Assembly: GCF_001949145.1 (NCBI RefSeq)
Contig: NW_019091403.1
Coordinates: 1,504,765-1,568,764, forward strand
DNA: 64,000 nucleotides
Source: Acanthaster planci
Taxonomy: Eukaryota; Echinodermata; Asteroidea; Valvatida; Acanthasteridae
Reading direction: 5' to 3'
A program made the position numbers and the translations under genes. The notes beneath the pieces were generated by a model, which saw only the letters and a list, made by a program, of their open reading frames with translations, made no database searches and had not been told where the DNA came from. Positions 32,001 through 42,500 of this stretch are shown in pieces. Numbering within the stretch: the first letter of the stretch is position 1; each line of letters starts with the position of its first letter.

Positions 32001-32249
32001 TCTTTTGCACAGGTTCAGATGAAGCCCAAGCCTTGGTACAAACGCTGGGAGAGAGAAGAATTGCAAGGAGTTGACTTCTCAATACTCAGTGAAGAGAAAT
32101 TGGAACATGCTAAGAAGTGGTGGTTACCAATATATAAACGCATGGATCTCCTCCAACACTGGAAGCTACCTGATGAAGTCCAAAAGGGCATCAAGAAAGA
32201 AGTAGAGCAACATGAAATTACACTTGGCTATGATAAAACTAAAAGATAG
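29042..32249 (+). CDS. MRPL19: Mitochondrial ribosomal protein L19 (bL19m)
   Basis: A component of the mitochondrial ribosome large subunit, the bL19 family. Five exons read together (29042-29056, 30052-30313, 30584-30718, 31137-31324, 32013-32249) give about 278 residues; human MRPL19 has 292. Signatures: [20 protein letters not shown] (human [20 protein letters not shown]), [20 protein letters not shown] (human [20 protein letters not shown]), [20 protein letters not shown] and [12 protein letters not shown]. Splice phases agree from exon 2 to the stop. The first exon is the weak point: MISNQ is the only in-frame ATG start I found, and it does not look strongly like a mitochondrial presequence. 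An upstream exon may be missing. The gene is convergent with the cystatin. Confidence 0.9.
30052..30313 (+). CDS. MRPL19: MRPL19 coding exon 2
   Basis: Encodes [20 protein letters not shown] and the conserved IPEFYVG, ending in phase 1 at GTTG|GTAAGT. An alternative acceptor at 30073 has the better pyrimidine tract and keeps the same frame, so the 5' edge is either 30052 or 30074. Confidence 0.85.
30584..30718 (+). CDS. MRPL19: MRPL19 coding exon 3
   Basis: Encodes [39 protein letters not shown] and IINDQ, the SH3-like core of bL19. Phase 1 to 1. Confidence 0.95.
31137..31324 (+). CDS. MRPL19: MRPL19 coding exon 4
   Basis: Encodes [20 protein letters not shown] and [13 protein letters not shown], close to human [20 protein letters not shown]. 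Phase 1 to 0. Confidence 0.95.
32013..32249 (+). CDS. MRPL19: MRPL19 coding exon 5 (terminal)
   Basis: Encodes [20 protein letters not shown] to a TAG at 32247-32249. Human has VKMKPKPWSKRWER at this point. Confidence 0.95.
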   Translation, partial: VQMKPKPWYKRWEREELQGVDFSILSEEKLEHAKKWWLPIYKRMDLLQHWKLPDEVQKGIKKEVEQHEITLGYDKTKR

Positions 32250-32371
32250 TTTGACCTTTGGTACAGGTCTTTCAAGAAGTGTTGGACAATCAGAAAAAGG
32301 CCACCTAGGTCATGTAAGATGCTTTGCGTGATATGGAGTATTGCTGCACTTTCGGCTTTGACAGCACACCA

Positions 32372-32377
32372 AATAAA
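32372..32377 (+). terminator. Candidate polyadenylation signal for MRPL19
   Basis: AATAAA about 120 bp after the MRPL19 stop. A second AATAAA lies at 32756-32761. Confidence 0.5.
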
Positions 32378-33541
32378 GTAATACTGTCCAGGAAGAGAAT
32401 GTGGTAATTTCCACGTGTAAGCAGGTCTTACAGTGCATCACTACTCTTGTGGTAGTTTTATTTGTTGCATTTCCTGCTTGGATTATTACGTTGTCACTGC
32501 AGACCAATTACAGTTCAAAATGAAATGTTACAGGAGTACATTTTTTGTACCCATGTAAATTTTGAAACTGTCAACAATGCTTGGTCAGAAAGTCAAGTAT
32601 ATAAAAAAAGCCTAAAACTACTCTTCCCATTTCTGTCTTGCTTTGTGTAACCTTTTATCAAATTAATCTTCTGAAAAGTGTCAAGCTGCTATTTATTTTT
32701 AGTGAACTTTTCACTGATTTATTTACAAATGCAAATGGGGCTTTTTAAATTTCACAATAAAATATCCACTTGTCTCATTCAGAGTGGTATCAAACAGTTA
32801 TAAACATTTTTATTGGCAGACTGTGAATAAATTTCAGAATGTCAGCGCCAAGTCATTTTCTTCAAGTTACATATTTAGAAAAAATTTCAATGTATTATTA
32901 AAGGCACTACACACACCCGTATTTACTGTATGTGGTACAGACTGGACTTGGCTGTTTTGGAGTCAAAATCATTCAGAGTACATATAATTTCTTCACTTAA
33001 AATGTATGTTTGGTAACAAAGACTCCAACGTTGTGAAGTTGCATCGACCATTCAAAAATATGACAAGATATTTATCAGAAAAATTTTATTTCCATAAAAA
33101 AGATAAACTACATGTAATACATTTTATATTATTCAGCTTGATTTCCGTTTTAATATTCACAATGGTATTTTACATGCTTAATACACCATGCATGATGATA
33201 CTCAACTATATAAGTCAACTCATATTACTTGTTTGAATATTACAAATTTTCCTAAAATTTAGTGGTATTTGAGGTCCCTGGAGCCTGCCCCAACACCTTT
33301 TTGGTCCACATCTGCAACTGACCAAACTTTAGCAAAGTTGAATGATTTGGAAGATTTTAGAAAAACAATGAAAAAGAGAGTAGCAAATAAGCAGATTTTC
33401 ATGGATTGATAGGAAGCAGCAATCATTTAAGAATCTACAGCCCAGATCTGTCTATCGGCCTTTGGCTCAAAAAACGAAAACGGTGATCATTTTGAAGTTA
33501 AGAAACTTTGTGTTTTCTCCTGTATATGTCAAATTTAATAT
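32378..33541. other. Convergent intergenic and 3' UTR sequence
   Basis: The space between the ends of MRPL19 (plus) and the cystatin gene (minus). It probably holds both 3' UTRs. AT-rich, no coding signal. Confidence 0.5.
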
Positions 33542-33661
33542 TTAAAAGTACTCCAGTGCATCATTTTCACTCTTTGAATCTTGGCAACTGTGGAATGTGA
33601 TGTCTCCCTGGAACGTCTTATGCAGCCTAACATGCACAAACTTGCCATCACCAGTATCGAT
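33542..33661 (-). CDS. Cystatin coding exon 3 (terminal)
   Basis: 39 codons plus TAA: TGDGKFVHVRLHKTFQGD and the ending SENDALEYF. Confidence 0.92.
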   Translation of the reverse strand: MDTGDGKFVHVRLHKTFQGDITFHSCQDSKSENDALEYF

Positions 33662-34455
33662 CTGTAGAAAAAAAGATCATACAAGGAGTTTATCTTGATG
33701 CTCAACAGGTAATTAACATTAACCTAAATCATTCGGTCCTCTTTTTGTGACCTGCATTATCATAGTAGGAGGTCGTGGGTTTGAGTCCCACCCGAGTAAG
33801 CTTGTGAGGTTTTTTCGCAAGCTCTCAGACAAGCACTGAGCATACAGTGTTTATTAATATACGTTGGGTAAGGGCAACCCCGTTATATATAATTAACAAT
33901 CTCCCCAATGCAAAAATACATCTTGAAAACATAGTAATGGTGGTGTGATGTCGGTCTCATGCATTACAATGTACATTCATACAGGTCATATGAATAACAA
34001 CAATTAACATTGATTTCAAGGCTAAATCCCCCACGTTGAAATACATGTAGCTTTGTCATTGTCTGAAATGCACCGTAGATGTATGACTCATGGAATCCTA
34101 CCACAAAACAATTTCATCTGTACCTTAACAAAATAGTTGATACCATTTACAAGCTGGGTGGTGTAGAGCTTTGCTTCATATCTGTCCAGTTTTCTGCCAA
34201 CAGCCTCCTCCACTTTGGATTTCACCTACAGGTACGTAGAATAACAATTTGAGAACAAATTTAACAATTCATTCAAACAGGATTGATCAGATAAATCAAA
34301 TCATGACCCCCTCCAACGGCAGTGTAAGCGAAAATGCAGAAAGGGGCGGAGTTACATAAGTTCACGACATTATGTACCTGATCAGCATACCCCTGAACTT
34401 CGTCATCTGCTTTCCGTGGTTCGTTCATTCCACCGACCTTGCGCTGGCTTGCCAT
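33542..34455 (-). CDS. Stefin-type cystatin (cystatin A/B-like)
   Basis: A cytosolic inhibitor of papain-like cysteine proteases (cathepsins). Three exons (34378-34455, 34124-34225, 33542-33661) total 300 nt, giving 99 residues; stefins have about 98. There is no signal peptide, as expected for type 1 cystatins. The first hairpin-loop signature is QLVNG at residues 50-54 (consensus QxVxG), followed by INYFVKIDTGDGKFVHVRLH, which matches human TNYFIKVHVGDEDFVHLRVF, and the end NDALEYF resembles human HDELTYF. The N-terminal Gly pair (VGGMNEP) probably forms the trunk that enters the protease cleft. All exon junctions are phase 0. Vertebrate stefins A and B cannot be told apart here. Confidence 0.92.
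33740..33890 (+). repeat. Possible tRNA-derived SINE in a cystatin intron region
   Basis: GGTTTGAGTCC at 33778-33788 resembles a Pol III B box within GTCGTGGGTTTGAGTCCCACC. It is followed by a TAAGGGCAACCCC-containing body. A clear A box is not seen. It lies within cystatin intron 2. Confidence 0.4.
34124..34225 (-). CDS. Cystatin coding exon 2
   Basis: 34 codons including YEAKLYTTQLVNGINYFVK with the QLVNG inhibitory loop. Phase 0 at both ends. Confidence 0.93.
34378..34455 (-). CDS. Cystatin coding exon 1
   Basis: 26 codons from the ATG at 34455 (MASQRKVGGMNEPRKADDEV) to CAG|GTACAT, phase 0. Confidence 0.9.
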
Positions 34456-34786
34456 ACTGATGTGAATTTAGTGAAACTGATTCGATGTGCAAATTTAATA
34501 TATTAAAGATGGGAAGCGATATTCACTAAATCAGGTAGAACATGTGAAATTGGTAAAGATTGCGTGCACCCACACGTACAGTACGTAGGCCTACGATCAC
34601 GGGACATGGTGCACATGGCACAGTGAGTAAACATTTGTAAGATTGGTACCCTAATACAATACAGTTCAAACCAGCATGAGTTCGATAAGTCCATTTTGGA
34701 ACCTGCCTACCATAAAAGATAAACTTGCCTAACAGTCCTGCTATAGGTAAATTTCGAGTAACAGTTGGAAATGGATTCTGTAAAAA

Positions 34787-34962
34787 CAGCGGCGTATCCA
34801 GCTTTTTTTTTGGGGGGGGGTAAAGTGAATGCGGCTTCGGGCTTATTCAACACAATATTAAGGGTTTTGGTGCTTTTATTTGATAAATAAATAAAATTAT
34901 ATGTGACAAAAAATCCGTCAAGGGGCAATTCGCTTCCCCTGCCCTTACTGGAAATACCACTG
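34787..34962. mobile_element. hAT-like MITE, 176 bp
   Basis: The left end CAGCGGCGTATCCAG and the right end CTGGAAATACCACTG are inverted versions of a CAGYGGYRTWTCCAG terminus, similar to hAT termini. The left end continues into a T-run and a G-run. No coding capacity. Flanking 8-bp sequences do not match clearly, so the target duplication has decayed or is absent. Confidence 0.65.
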
Positions 34963-35035
34963 ACCACAAGCGCAATTTTACACTTGAACCTGAAATAAAA
35001 GGAATTATCAACTTATTTTGGGTTATTTAGTTACA

Positions 35036-35365
35036 AATATTCGCTCTTTGCACGCTGCTGCCGCACGCGTATGCATGCAGAGCCTCGATCTAGCAGCTTT
35101 AAGACTCCTAAATTTACATACCCGGTACGTTTTTGGGTGCGTTCACTGCGTTGCGTAAACGATGCGTTAATACGTTTCACTTTTACAGACACAAAAGTCA
35201 ACCTTGTCGATTCCCGCGTATGTTGCTTATGCAATTTTGCGCCTGCTGCGTTAGTTCTTATCATGCGATTATCGGTCAAAGCCGATTTCTGACGCGACCG
35301 TATAAGCTGCCAGTTCGAGGTTCTGCATATCCCTATGGCTCCGGGCAGCGTGCAAAAAGCGAATT
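35036..35365. repeat. Imperfect inverted repeat of about 50 bp
   Basis: 35036-35087 and 35314-35365 are inverted copies with mismatches and small indels: both read TCGAGGYTCTGCAT ... GCAGCGTGCAAARAGCGAAT. About 225 bp of CpG-containing sequence lies between. No gene is recognised. It may be the ends of a decayed DNA element. Confidence 0.6.
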
Positions 35366-35479
35366 TATTATAAGCACAAACTTCTTCACTATGGAATTAC
35401 CGGTTCACTGCATACTTGGGTTGGCAACTTTCTCAGTGGTCGTACTCAAAAAGTAGCTTAATCATTGAAGGACAGGCTT

Positions 35480-36410
35480 AATTGAGTCCATACCAGTTAC
35501 CTCTGGAGTTCCCCTCCGAGCTTTATTCCTTGGACCGTTGCTTTTTTGATAATAATCTCCCAATGAACTTGTCATCCAGCGCCCGTCTTTTTGCAGATGA
35601 TTGCCTCATCTACAATGCTGATAAGCTCCAACTTCAACAGAATCTTCATAAATTAGAATTATGACAATCAAAGTGGCTGATGAAATTCGATCCTAACACT
35701 CACAGTGTACCACTTTGTCTGTAGGGTTGAGGCAATGTACTAAACCTAGCTACCAATTGTGGTCAGGTCCTACAGAATGTGGGCTCCCCAAAAGTCTTGG
35801 TGTCACTATTACTAGTAACGTGACCTGGAGAGGACAAATTTCAGAAGTGGTTAAGAAATCTCAAAATATATTAGGATTAATCAAACGGCACTTGTGGTTC
35901 TGTAGTACTAATGTAAAAGAAACTGCCTACAAGACATTGGTCTGTCCTGTCCATGAATATGCTTCAACATCTTGGGATCCTCATTTGAAGTCAGACATTC
36001 ATCACATAGAACAAGTTCAAAAACTGGCTGTAACATTCTTCTACGAAAATTATAGCACGTCACCAGGGACAGTTACATCGCTTCTCTCAAATGATTGGTG
36101 GCTTACCCTAGAGCAATGAAGAAAATCGGTCGATAGTCATACTCAATAAGATTCTGAATAGCATTGTCGATGCACCAGCAGAAGGTTTTGTCACTACAAA
36201 CACACGACCATCTCGGGGACACAAATATAAATTAACCCAACTACATATATATGCCTGAACCAGTGCCTTCAGCAACAGCTTCTTTCCACGGACAATCTGG
36301 GATTGGAATAATCTCCCATCTAAGATTGTTGAATCTGGTAAAACATCACATGCAACTTTTAGAGCTGAACTTTTTAAGTTGTTCGGTGCTTGTAAGTAAG
36401 CTACCGAAGA
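35480..36410 (+). pseudogene. Decayed CR1/Jockey-like LINE ORF2 (reverse transcriptase C-terminal part)
   Basis: Broken frames keep RT landmarks in order: TSGVPLRALFLGPLLF near 35505, LFADDCLIYN (the YADD-type catalytic box, here FADD) near 35590, then LGVTITSNVTWRGQISEVVK, KETAYKTLVCPVHEYASTSW and DPHLKSDIHHIEQVQKLAV up to about 36115, and finally SFFPRTIWDWNNLPSKIVES near 36280. Several stops and frame changes interrupt it, so it is a dead 5'-truncated copy. Plus strand, between the cystatin and STK40 genes. Confidence 0.85.
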
Positions 36411-36893
36411 CATGTCTAGCTCCACGCCACAAACTAACCCTCAGGTTGGTGTGATGTTTCCTGATGAAGGCTTTGTCAACTATACGATTCAGATTCAGAA
36501 ACCATTTCAAACTAGAACTTAAAGAAAATGTTAGTCTGGGAAATAAAACTCCATTTAGGATCCCGTCTCGATGTCTGCATAGTGGCAGCATAACGCTTGA
36601 ACCATAGAATCGGACTTTTTTCAAACGTCTGATTAATCGATGGTTGTAAGTTGATACATGTAACAGAATATCTCTTGGTCCCAAAGCCAGATAGGCATTC
36701 TTCCACAGCTCTTCACCCCCCCCCAGCACTCGGCTCCTACATACAGCGCATAGCTCCATGGTTCGACCAAAGAGGTTGTAAGTTAGGACAGTAAACCAGT
36801 CTATGTGTGCATCTTACATATTGCACTAGCACACGAAATGTATGCCCACAGTCATGACACTGCGCGCAGAGCTACAGCGAGTCTACACGTATA

Positions 36894-36899
36894 TATAAA
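36894..36899 (+). promoter_or_regulatory. Candidate TATA box for STK40
   Basis: TATAAA within CGTATATATAAACGTTGCG, followed by CpG-containing sequence that looks like a 5' UTR exon (about 36920-37140). The distance to the first coding exon (1.9 kb) means a 5' intron is assumed. Speculative without transcript data. Confidence 0.3.
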
Positions 36900-37140
36900 C
36901 GTTGCGTGATGCGTAAATCATGTTTCACTTGGAAACAAACGATCTGAGCGACCTAGTTTTGGCTGCCATTCCACGACTTCACTGATCGAGGTGTTGGAGA
37001 AACGGCGGAAGAAGATTTTCCTCGTCAACGGGTTTGTAGATTGAAATCCTTTTATGGAGATTTGATAGACGTACATGTAATTCACTACACGTTGGTGGGA
37101 TTTTTGAGTTGTGCCAAAGAGCAAACATCCGGGACGTAGG

Positions 37141-38729
37141 CGTCACTTTGTACACTCTTTCATTATTGTAGGTATTGTACTCCTTACCTGTACGCGATTC
37201 CTTTGTGGATGACTATTGTCCCGATTACCTACCATGGCCATGCAGTTGTCATGGTTGTAGCATGGTTCACGGTCCTTATGGCTGTGGTTAACTTCCTACA
37301 CTCTTGCTACTTTATACTTGTTCCATGGAGCTATGTATGGAGGAATTCCTCCCACACTTGTGCAGCATGTATCATGATGAGATATTGATTATCAACCCAA
37401 TCTCTGTTTATTAACTGAATTTGTAGTTTCTGTGTTTGGATTTATGATTTAAACTTTTGAAGTGTTAAGTAAACGAGATGGGTTTGCGGTAGCACCATGG
37501 ATATATCTCTTTTTGAAGTATGTGGTGTTCTGAAAAGAACCGGTTTTACTCAGCATTTTTTAAAGTGTTTTCCGAAAAACGTTCACAAAAAAAATCTTTT
37601 ACTGCTCATGCTTTTGTCCTTGATCCCAAGACACATGTACCTAGCAGTTACTTCTGGAAATCGAAAGACACCTTTGTGGGTGCCTTTTGAATTGCAGAAG
37701 TACCATTGTCTCAGTTTCCAAATATGGTGTTGGGGCTGACGATGCGGATTGCAGTATCTTTGCACCAAAACGGTGCTGTCTACCATATAAATTATTTAAT
37801 GCTAGGTTACCACTCACCAGTCCATAATGACTACCATTCTTGCAGTTGAACATCCAGATACTTTGTTGTACAAGGTACATGTACATGTACTTCATACTTT
37901 TCATAGCTTTCACTACCATGCAAGAATGTGGCTAGAAGGAACATATTTCCCTTTTGCCCGGTGGTAGACATGTGTTACTTGGGTTGCCGAGATGTTATAC
38001 CAACAGTGAGAATGATCAACCATTCATTTTATAATTTTATAGCTGTTGTACAAATGGTAATGCTGATTTCAAGAAACCGAGGGAAAGTGCGAGTATTGGA
38101 GGCAGACATGACAACATATCCACTCCATAAAAAAAATCAGAAGTTAGAATTGCTTTTCACATCAGAATCGTGTAGCATGTACTTTTTGTGATGACCATGG
38201 AGCTGTGTTGTCCATAGGGTAGCTGACAACTGGCATGCTATCAAGTTACAAAATGGTGGTGGCATAGTATTGGTCTTTCTGTTCATTGCCACACTTGTAC
38301 AATGTGTACCTAGTTGTTAAGTCCTATCTTGTTTGCTACATGTATGTATTCAGAGGTTTGATTAATGCAGTCTGGCATTCATTTTGATTGTTAATGATGC
38401 CTGTAAAATGTAATCTGATTTTGGGAACACTTTAGGTCATGTTCGGTCGTGTCAGGATTACAATGAATTCATCACTGAAACTTTGTGCCACCCATTTACA
38501 TTGTACACAGTTTGTTGTGTTTAAAGTTTTTAAAAACACTGTGGTAAGGTTGAGGTCTTTACGCATTTAAACATTTAAACGATATTGGCAAGTTTCTAAA
38601 CATTTTTCAAATTTAACATAAATTCCCATCCTCAGTATACATGTACATTGCTTGCAGTGCTATGGTCACTTGGTCCTTGTGATTACATACATGTAACACA
38701 ATGATTGATCTTTCTTTTCTTACTTCCAG
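37141..38729 (+). other. Probable STK40 5' intron
   Basis: AT-rich sequence ending at a TTACTTCCAG acceptor (38720-38729) in front of the coding exon. Short frames here, such as one at 37203-37388, have hydrophobic content but no family resemblance or splice context. Confidence 0.45.
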
Positions 38730-38854
38730 ATGTTGATGAAGATGAAATGCTTCTGTGAACCAGTATCTCAAAACTGTCTTCCTGAACAATGAACGTTTTT
38801 ATCACCTGATACTTGCTGATTGCTGAGTCTTTGCCACTTTATTGTAACTCCAAA
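38730..38854 (+). other. STK40: STK40 5' UTR portion
   Basis: Follows the TTACTTCCAG acceptor. It contains a short upstream ORF (ATG at 38730, TGA within about 65 nt), and an in-frame TGA at 38807-38809 precedes the main ATG. Confidence 0.55.
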
Positions 38855-39595
38855 ATGAAGCGAAAAGTGCCTTCATTGAATGAACTTCATGAACGTCAAC
38901 ATTCCCATGGCAATAGAAGTAGAAGACCAGTACAGAGAGATAGCTCAGAGACAAATGTATCACCATCAGAAGTATCAAGGAGGAGAGATCGAGACTTGCC
39001 AGTTCTGGTCACCTCCTTTTCCTCTTCTTCAGAATCTTCAGATTCTGGTTTTTCGGATCTCAGTCCATCAACATTTATCCTGGAAAGACCAGGATATTCC
39101 CAGGAGCAACCGAGTGTCAGTAACACATCTGGCTTTGCAAGTGTTCCATCAGTTTCACCGGTCACATCAGCAGTACCTCAGTATCTAAATTCATCTACAA
39201 CAAGTTCATCACATTCCCCGCTAACAGCCCAACTAGGAGCTGCCATATCAAGGTCACTATCGCAGCCATCTCAGGAGGCTCTTCTATCTCAGTCTTTGTT
39301 GACACCCATCCAGGATCCAACATCAGCAAGTTTGATAACTACACCAAGTTTGTCTTCATTGCAACAGACTGCTCAAACTGTAGCCTCTACCCTCTTGCAA
39401 CCTTCAGAATTATCAGGTTCCATTGGTACAACGACAACAGCACCAAGCACCCAGCGAGTAAACCGCAGCCATCCTCTAACATTGAAGAGAGCTGGGCCTT
39501 ATCTGTTGGGACCACGTTTAGGCACCTCTCCTGTCAGGAGCATCGTTCATTGTCTGGCTCGTAAAGAAGGCACAGACAATTTTTACTCAATGAAG
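38855..39595 (+). CDS. STK40: STK40 coding exon 1 (Ser-rich extension and Gly loop)
   Basis: 247 codons from ATG (MKRKVPSLNELHERQ) to TCAATGAAG|GTACAT, phase 0. A Ser/Thr/Gln-rich region with TSFSSSSESSDSGFSDLSPS precedes GPRLGTSPVRSIVHCLARKE, which aligns with human GPRLGNSPVPSIVQCLARKD. Confidence 0.93.
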
Positions 39596-42500
39596 GTACA
39601 TGCATATGTGTTGTGGAATTTATTTATCAATTCAAATGCTGGTTTTGGCAGCCAATCTAAGTTGAATCTTTCTCTTGACAGAAATGTCTTTTAAAAAATG
39701 TCTTCATTTTTTTTTGCAGATCTGACTCTACACTAACATACAGTATGTTGCTTTATCCATGCAGTTATTGACCCTATCTGAACAAGGCAAAGAGAGCAAT
39801 GATGAGAGGCAAGGAAAGATGTTGCTTCACACTGAATATTCTCTGCTGTCATTATTACATAACCAAGAGGGTGTTGTTCATCATCATGGGCTCTTTCAAG
39901 TAAGCAACATACATGTAGCTTGTCAAATGAATGCTTTGATCTTTAAGGCCTCTAGGAACTGCATCAAGGGTCTCTCGTTGTTTCTTTTGCAAGTTTTGAA
40001 ATCTCACAGCCTTGTTTTAATTTTATATACATATATGTTGCGGGAGGTGTGGTTGCAAATGTGAAATTAGTACTGACTGATAAAGAGACTGTGCTGGTTG
40101 TGGCTTTGCATTGGTCATATGAACAGCGGTTAAAGATGGTAACTTTTTCAGTTGAATGCATGCAGTTCAGCCTGATTTCCAGGGCATTGGCCAATTAACA
40201 TCCTGCTAAATTGAACACTTGGCAACTTTCAACAGCGTGTTCGTTGTTTCCAGGCCAAATTGGGACAACAAAAGCCTACTTCAATACATGTACTAGTGAC
40301 TTGAGATGTACACAGGTAGTTCTGAGTTCATCAAGATACTGCTGAGTTTGTTAGATGTGTTAATGCCTAAACATTTCATAGATTAGAGTGGAGGCATTGT
40401 ACAGACTTTTGCAAAATTATGTAAGATAGTTTCACATGATATTGAATTCCTGTGTCCCATTTTGTATTTAGGACCGAGCCTATGAATTAAAGCAAGACCA
40501 CCCTCGAAGTAGCAAAGGACAAAGGCCAGCTCCAACAGGCAGATACAAGAAACGTCTCTGCTTAGTTTTAGACTGCCTTGCAGCTCATGAGTTCAGTAAT
40601 AAGACAAGTGATTTGATGAATCTCCAGCATTATGTTATACAGGAGAAGAAACTGAGCGAGAAAGAAGCAATTATCATGTTTTCTGATGTGGTGCGTATAG
40701 TTGAGAGCTTACATAAGGTATGTACTTCAGCTTACCTTTCCTACATACTGTTTAGTTGCTTGCGAGTAAGCCAGCAATGTTAGTGTGGACTCATAGGATG
40801 GAGTTAAGGATACACATGTCTAAGCAAAGACTCTGAAATGGAGAGCCCATTTTTTTGCATGAGTGTTTTGTTTCATGAGTACTTTGATTATTTAGTGGAT
40901 GGTGGTAACGAAATTAATGTACACTGACTGCTGCATCAAATACCTACACTATACATTAGGTTCTTCAACTGCCATAGCAGTAACCGTGCCTGTAGGTTTT
41001 AGGAAACAACACAGATAATGGAAAGTGGGAAATGTCTTCTTTAAGTTATATGACTGTTCAATTAAACGTTGTCTCTTTCTTTTTGGAGGGATACACATGG
41101 ATGTTTTTTCTCCTTTATCTACATGTATGTTTGCTTTGTCATGATTGTTTTTCCTTTGATCAAGTTCGTAAACACAGGTATGGCTGTGAAACTAAATTTG
41201 TTGACATGACAGAAAATTTTGGGAACATGTGTCTTTTGGGCTTTTTGGCTACCTGACCTTGGTTCAACTTAGCTAGAAACTGGCAAAACAGGAAAGCCTT
41301 AAATTGTAGCCAGTATGGGATGCATTATCTAATGACTCAAACATTACATGCTGATTTAGTTGCTATGAATAGAGTTGTTGTGTCAGAGCCTTAGGCAAGC
41401 TGGTGGAGACACAGTGAGGTCAAACAGTTCATGGAGAAAGTACAGTGCCCAGGTAGGGGCTTCCAATCAACTTTACTTTGCAGACCTTTTAGAAGGGAAG
41501 AAAAACACAGAGACATAGACACCACAGAAAATGAGGATCTTTAGTAATGGCCCAAGTGCTCTTTTTTTTTACTCAATTTCTGTCCTCTCTAGTTCTTAAC
41601 CTTTCTATGGATTGTCTTTCAGGACGGTGGTCTTTGTATGCACATAAATAACCTGTCCTCTGAAACTGATTTAATGACAAAAGTGCCTTTAAATTATGGA
41701 AAGTAAGATTAAAGTGTTGTATGTAAGTTGTTTTGTTTTGGGGTCAAAGGGTCAATGCTTGAAGTTAACTGATGAAAAACAAAATTTCTTGATTACATTT
41801 TTAAAGATGTTTTTCAAAGGTAAGAGTGTAATTGGAAAAGTGTAAATTGTGAAAGTGTAATATTAAATCAGGATTTACAAGTTCCAAGGTTAAAGTCATA
41901 ATCACCTGATAATGATTGGAAATACATATGTGTGGAGATTAAAATCTTTTGAAAGATTTTAGATCTTGGAAGTAAAACCTACCCATCCCAATATCTCCTT
42001 CAGCTGTCTGTTAATTGCCTATGGAGGTTTAATGCACTTGTTCTGTAGTAAACACATGTACATGTAGTTAGAAGATGGTAGGCGCCATTAACTGATTTTG
42101 TTATTATGAAAAGCTGAGGAGAAGTCAGATCTAACAGACAGGAGGAACGACACTTTCAGCATGGGAACAACCACCTTAGAGTCACACACTATATCTATCC
42201 CTCTAGGCTTTATTATTACAGTCAGCTGCTGCTATATGTAGTCATCCTTGTTTGTTATATAGGAAGTCGCGGTTTGGTGCCAGCCATCACAGGATATTAG
42301 ATTGAGGTCTACTGAATATGTCCTAAGCTTCGTATGTGCGCAAATATTTGTCTCTTGAAGGACAAGGACTCAGGGGTTTTTCTGGGTGTAGAGATCTGTA
42401 GTAATCGTCTTGTCATTCTATTAAGCTGTCAATTTTAAGTAGGCCACCGACATGTTTAGTCATTAATTATAATAGTGTGCATGTTTTAACCTTTCTTTTG

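Noticed and set aside
37203-37388. Hydrophobic 61-codon frame that looks like a small membrane protein
   Set aside because: No family match, no upstream promoter or ribosome context, and it lies in the probable STK40 5' intron.
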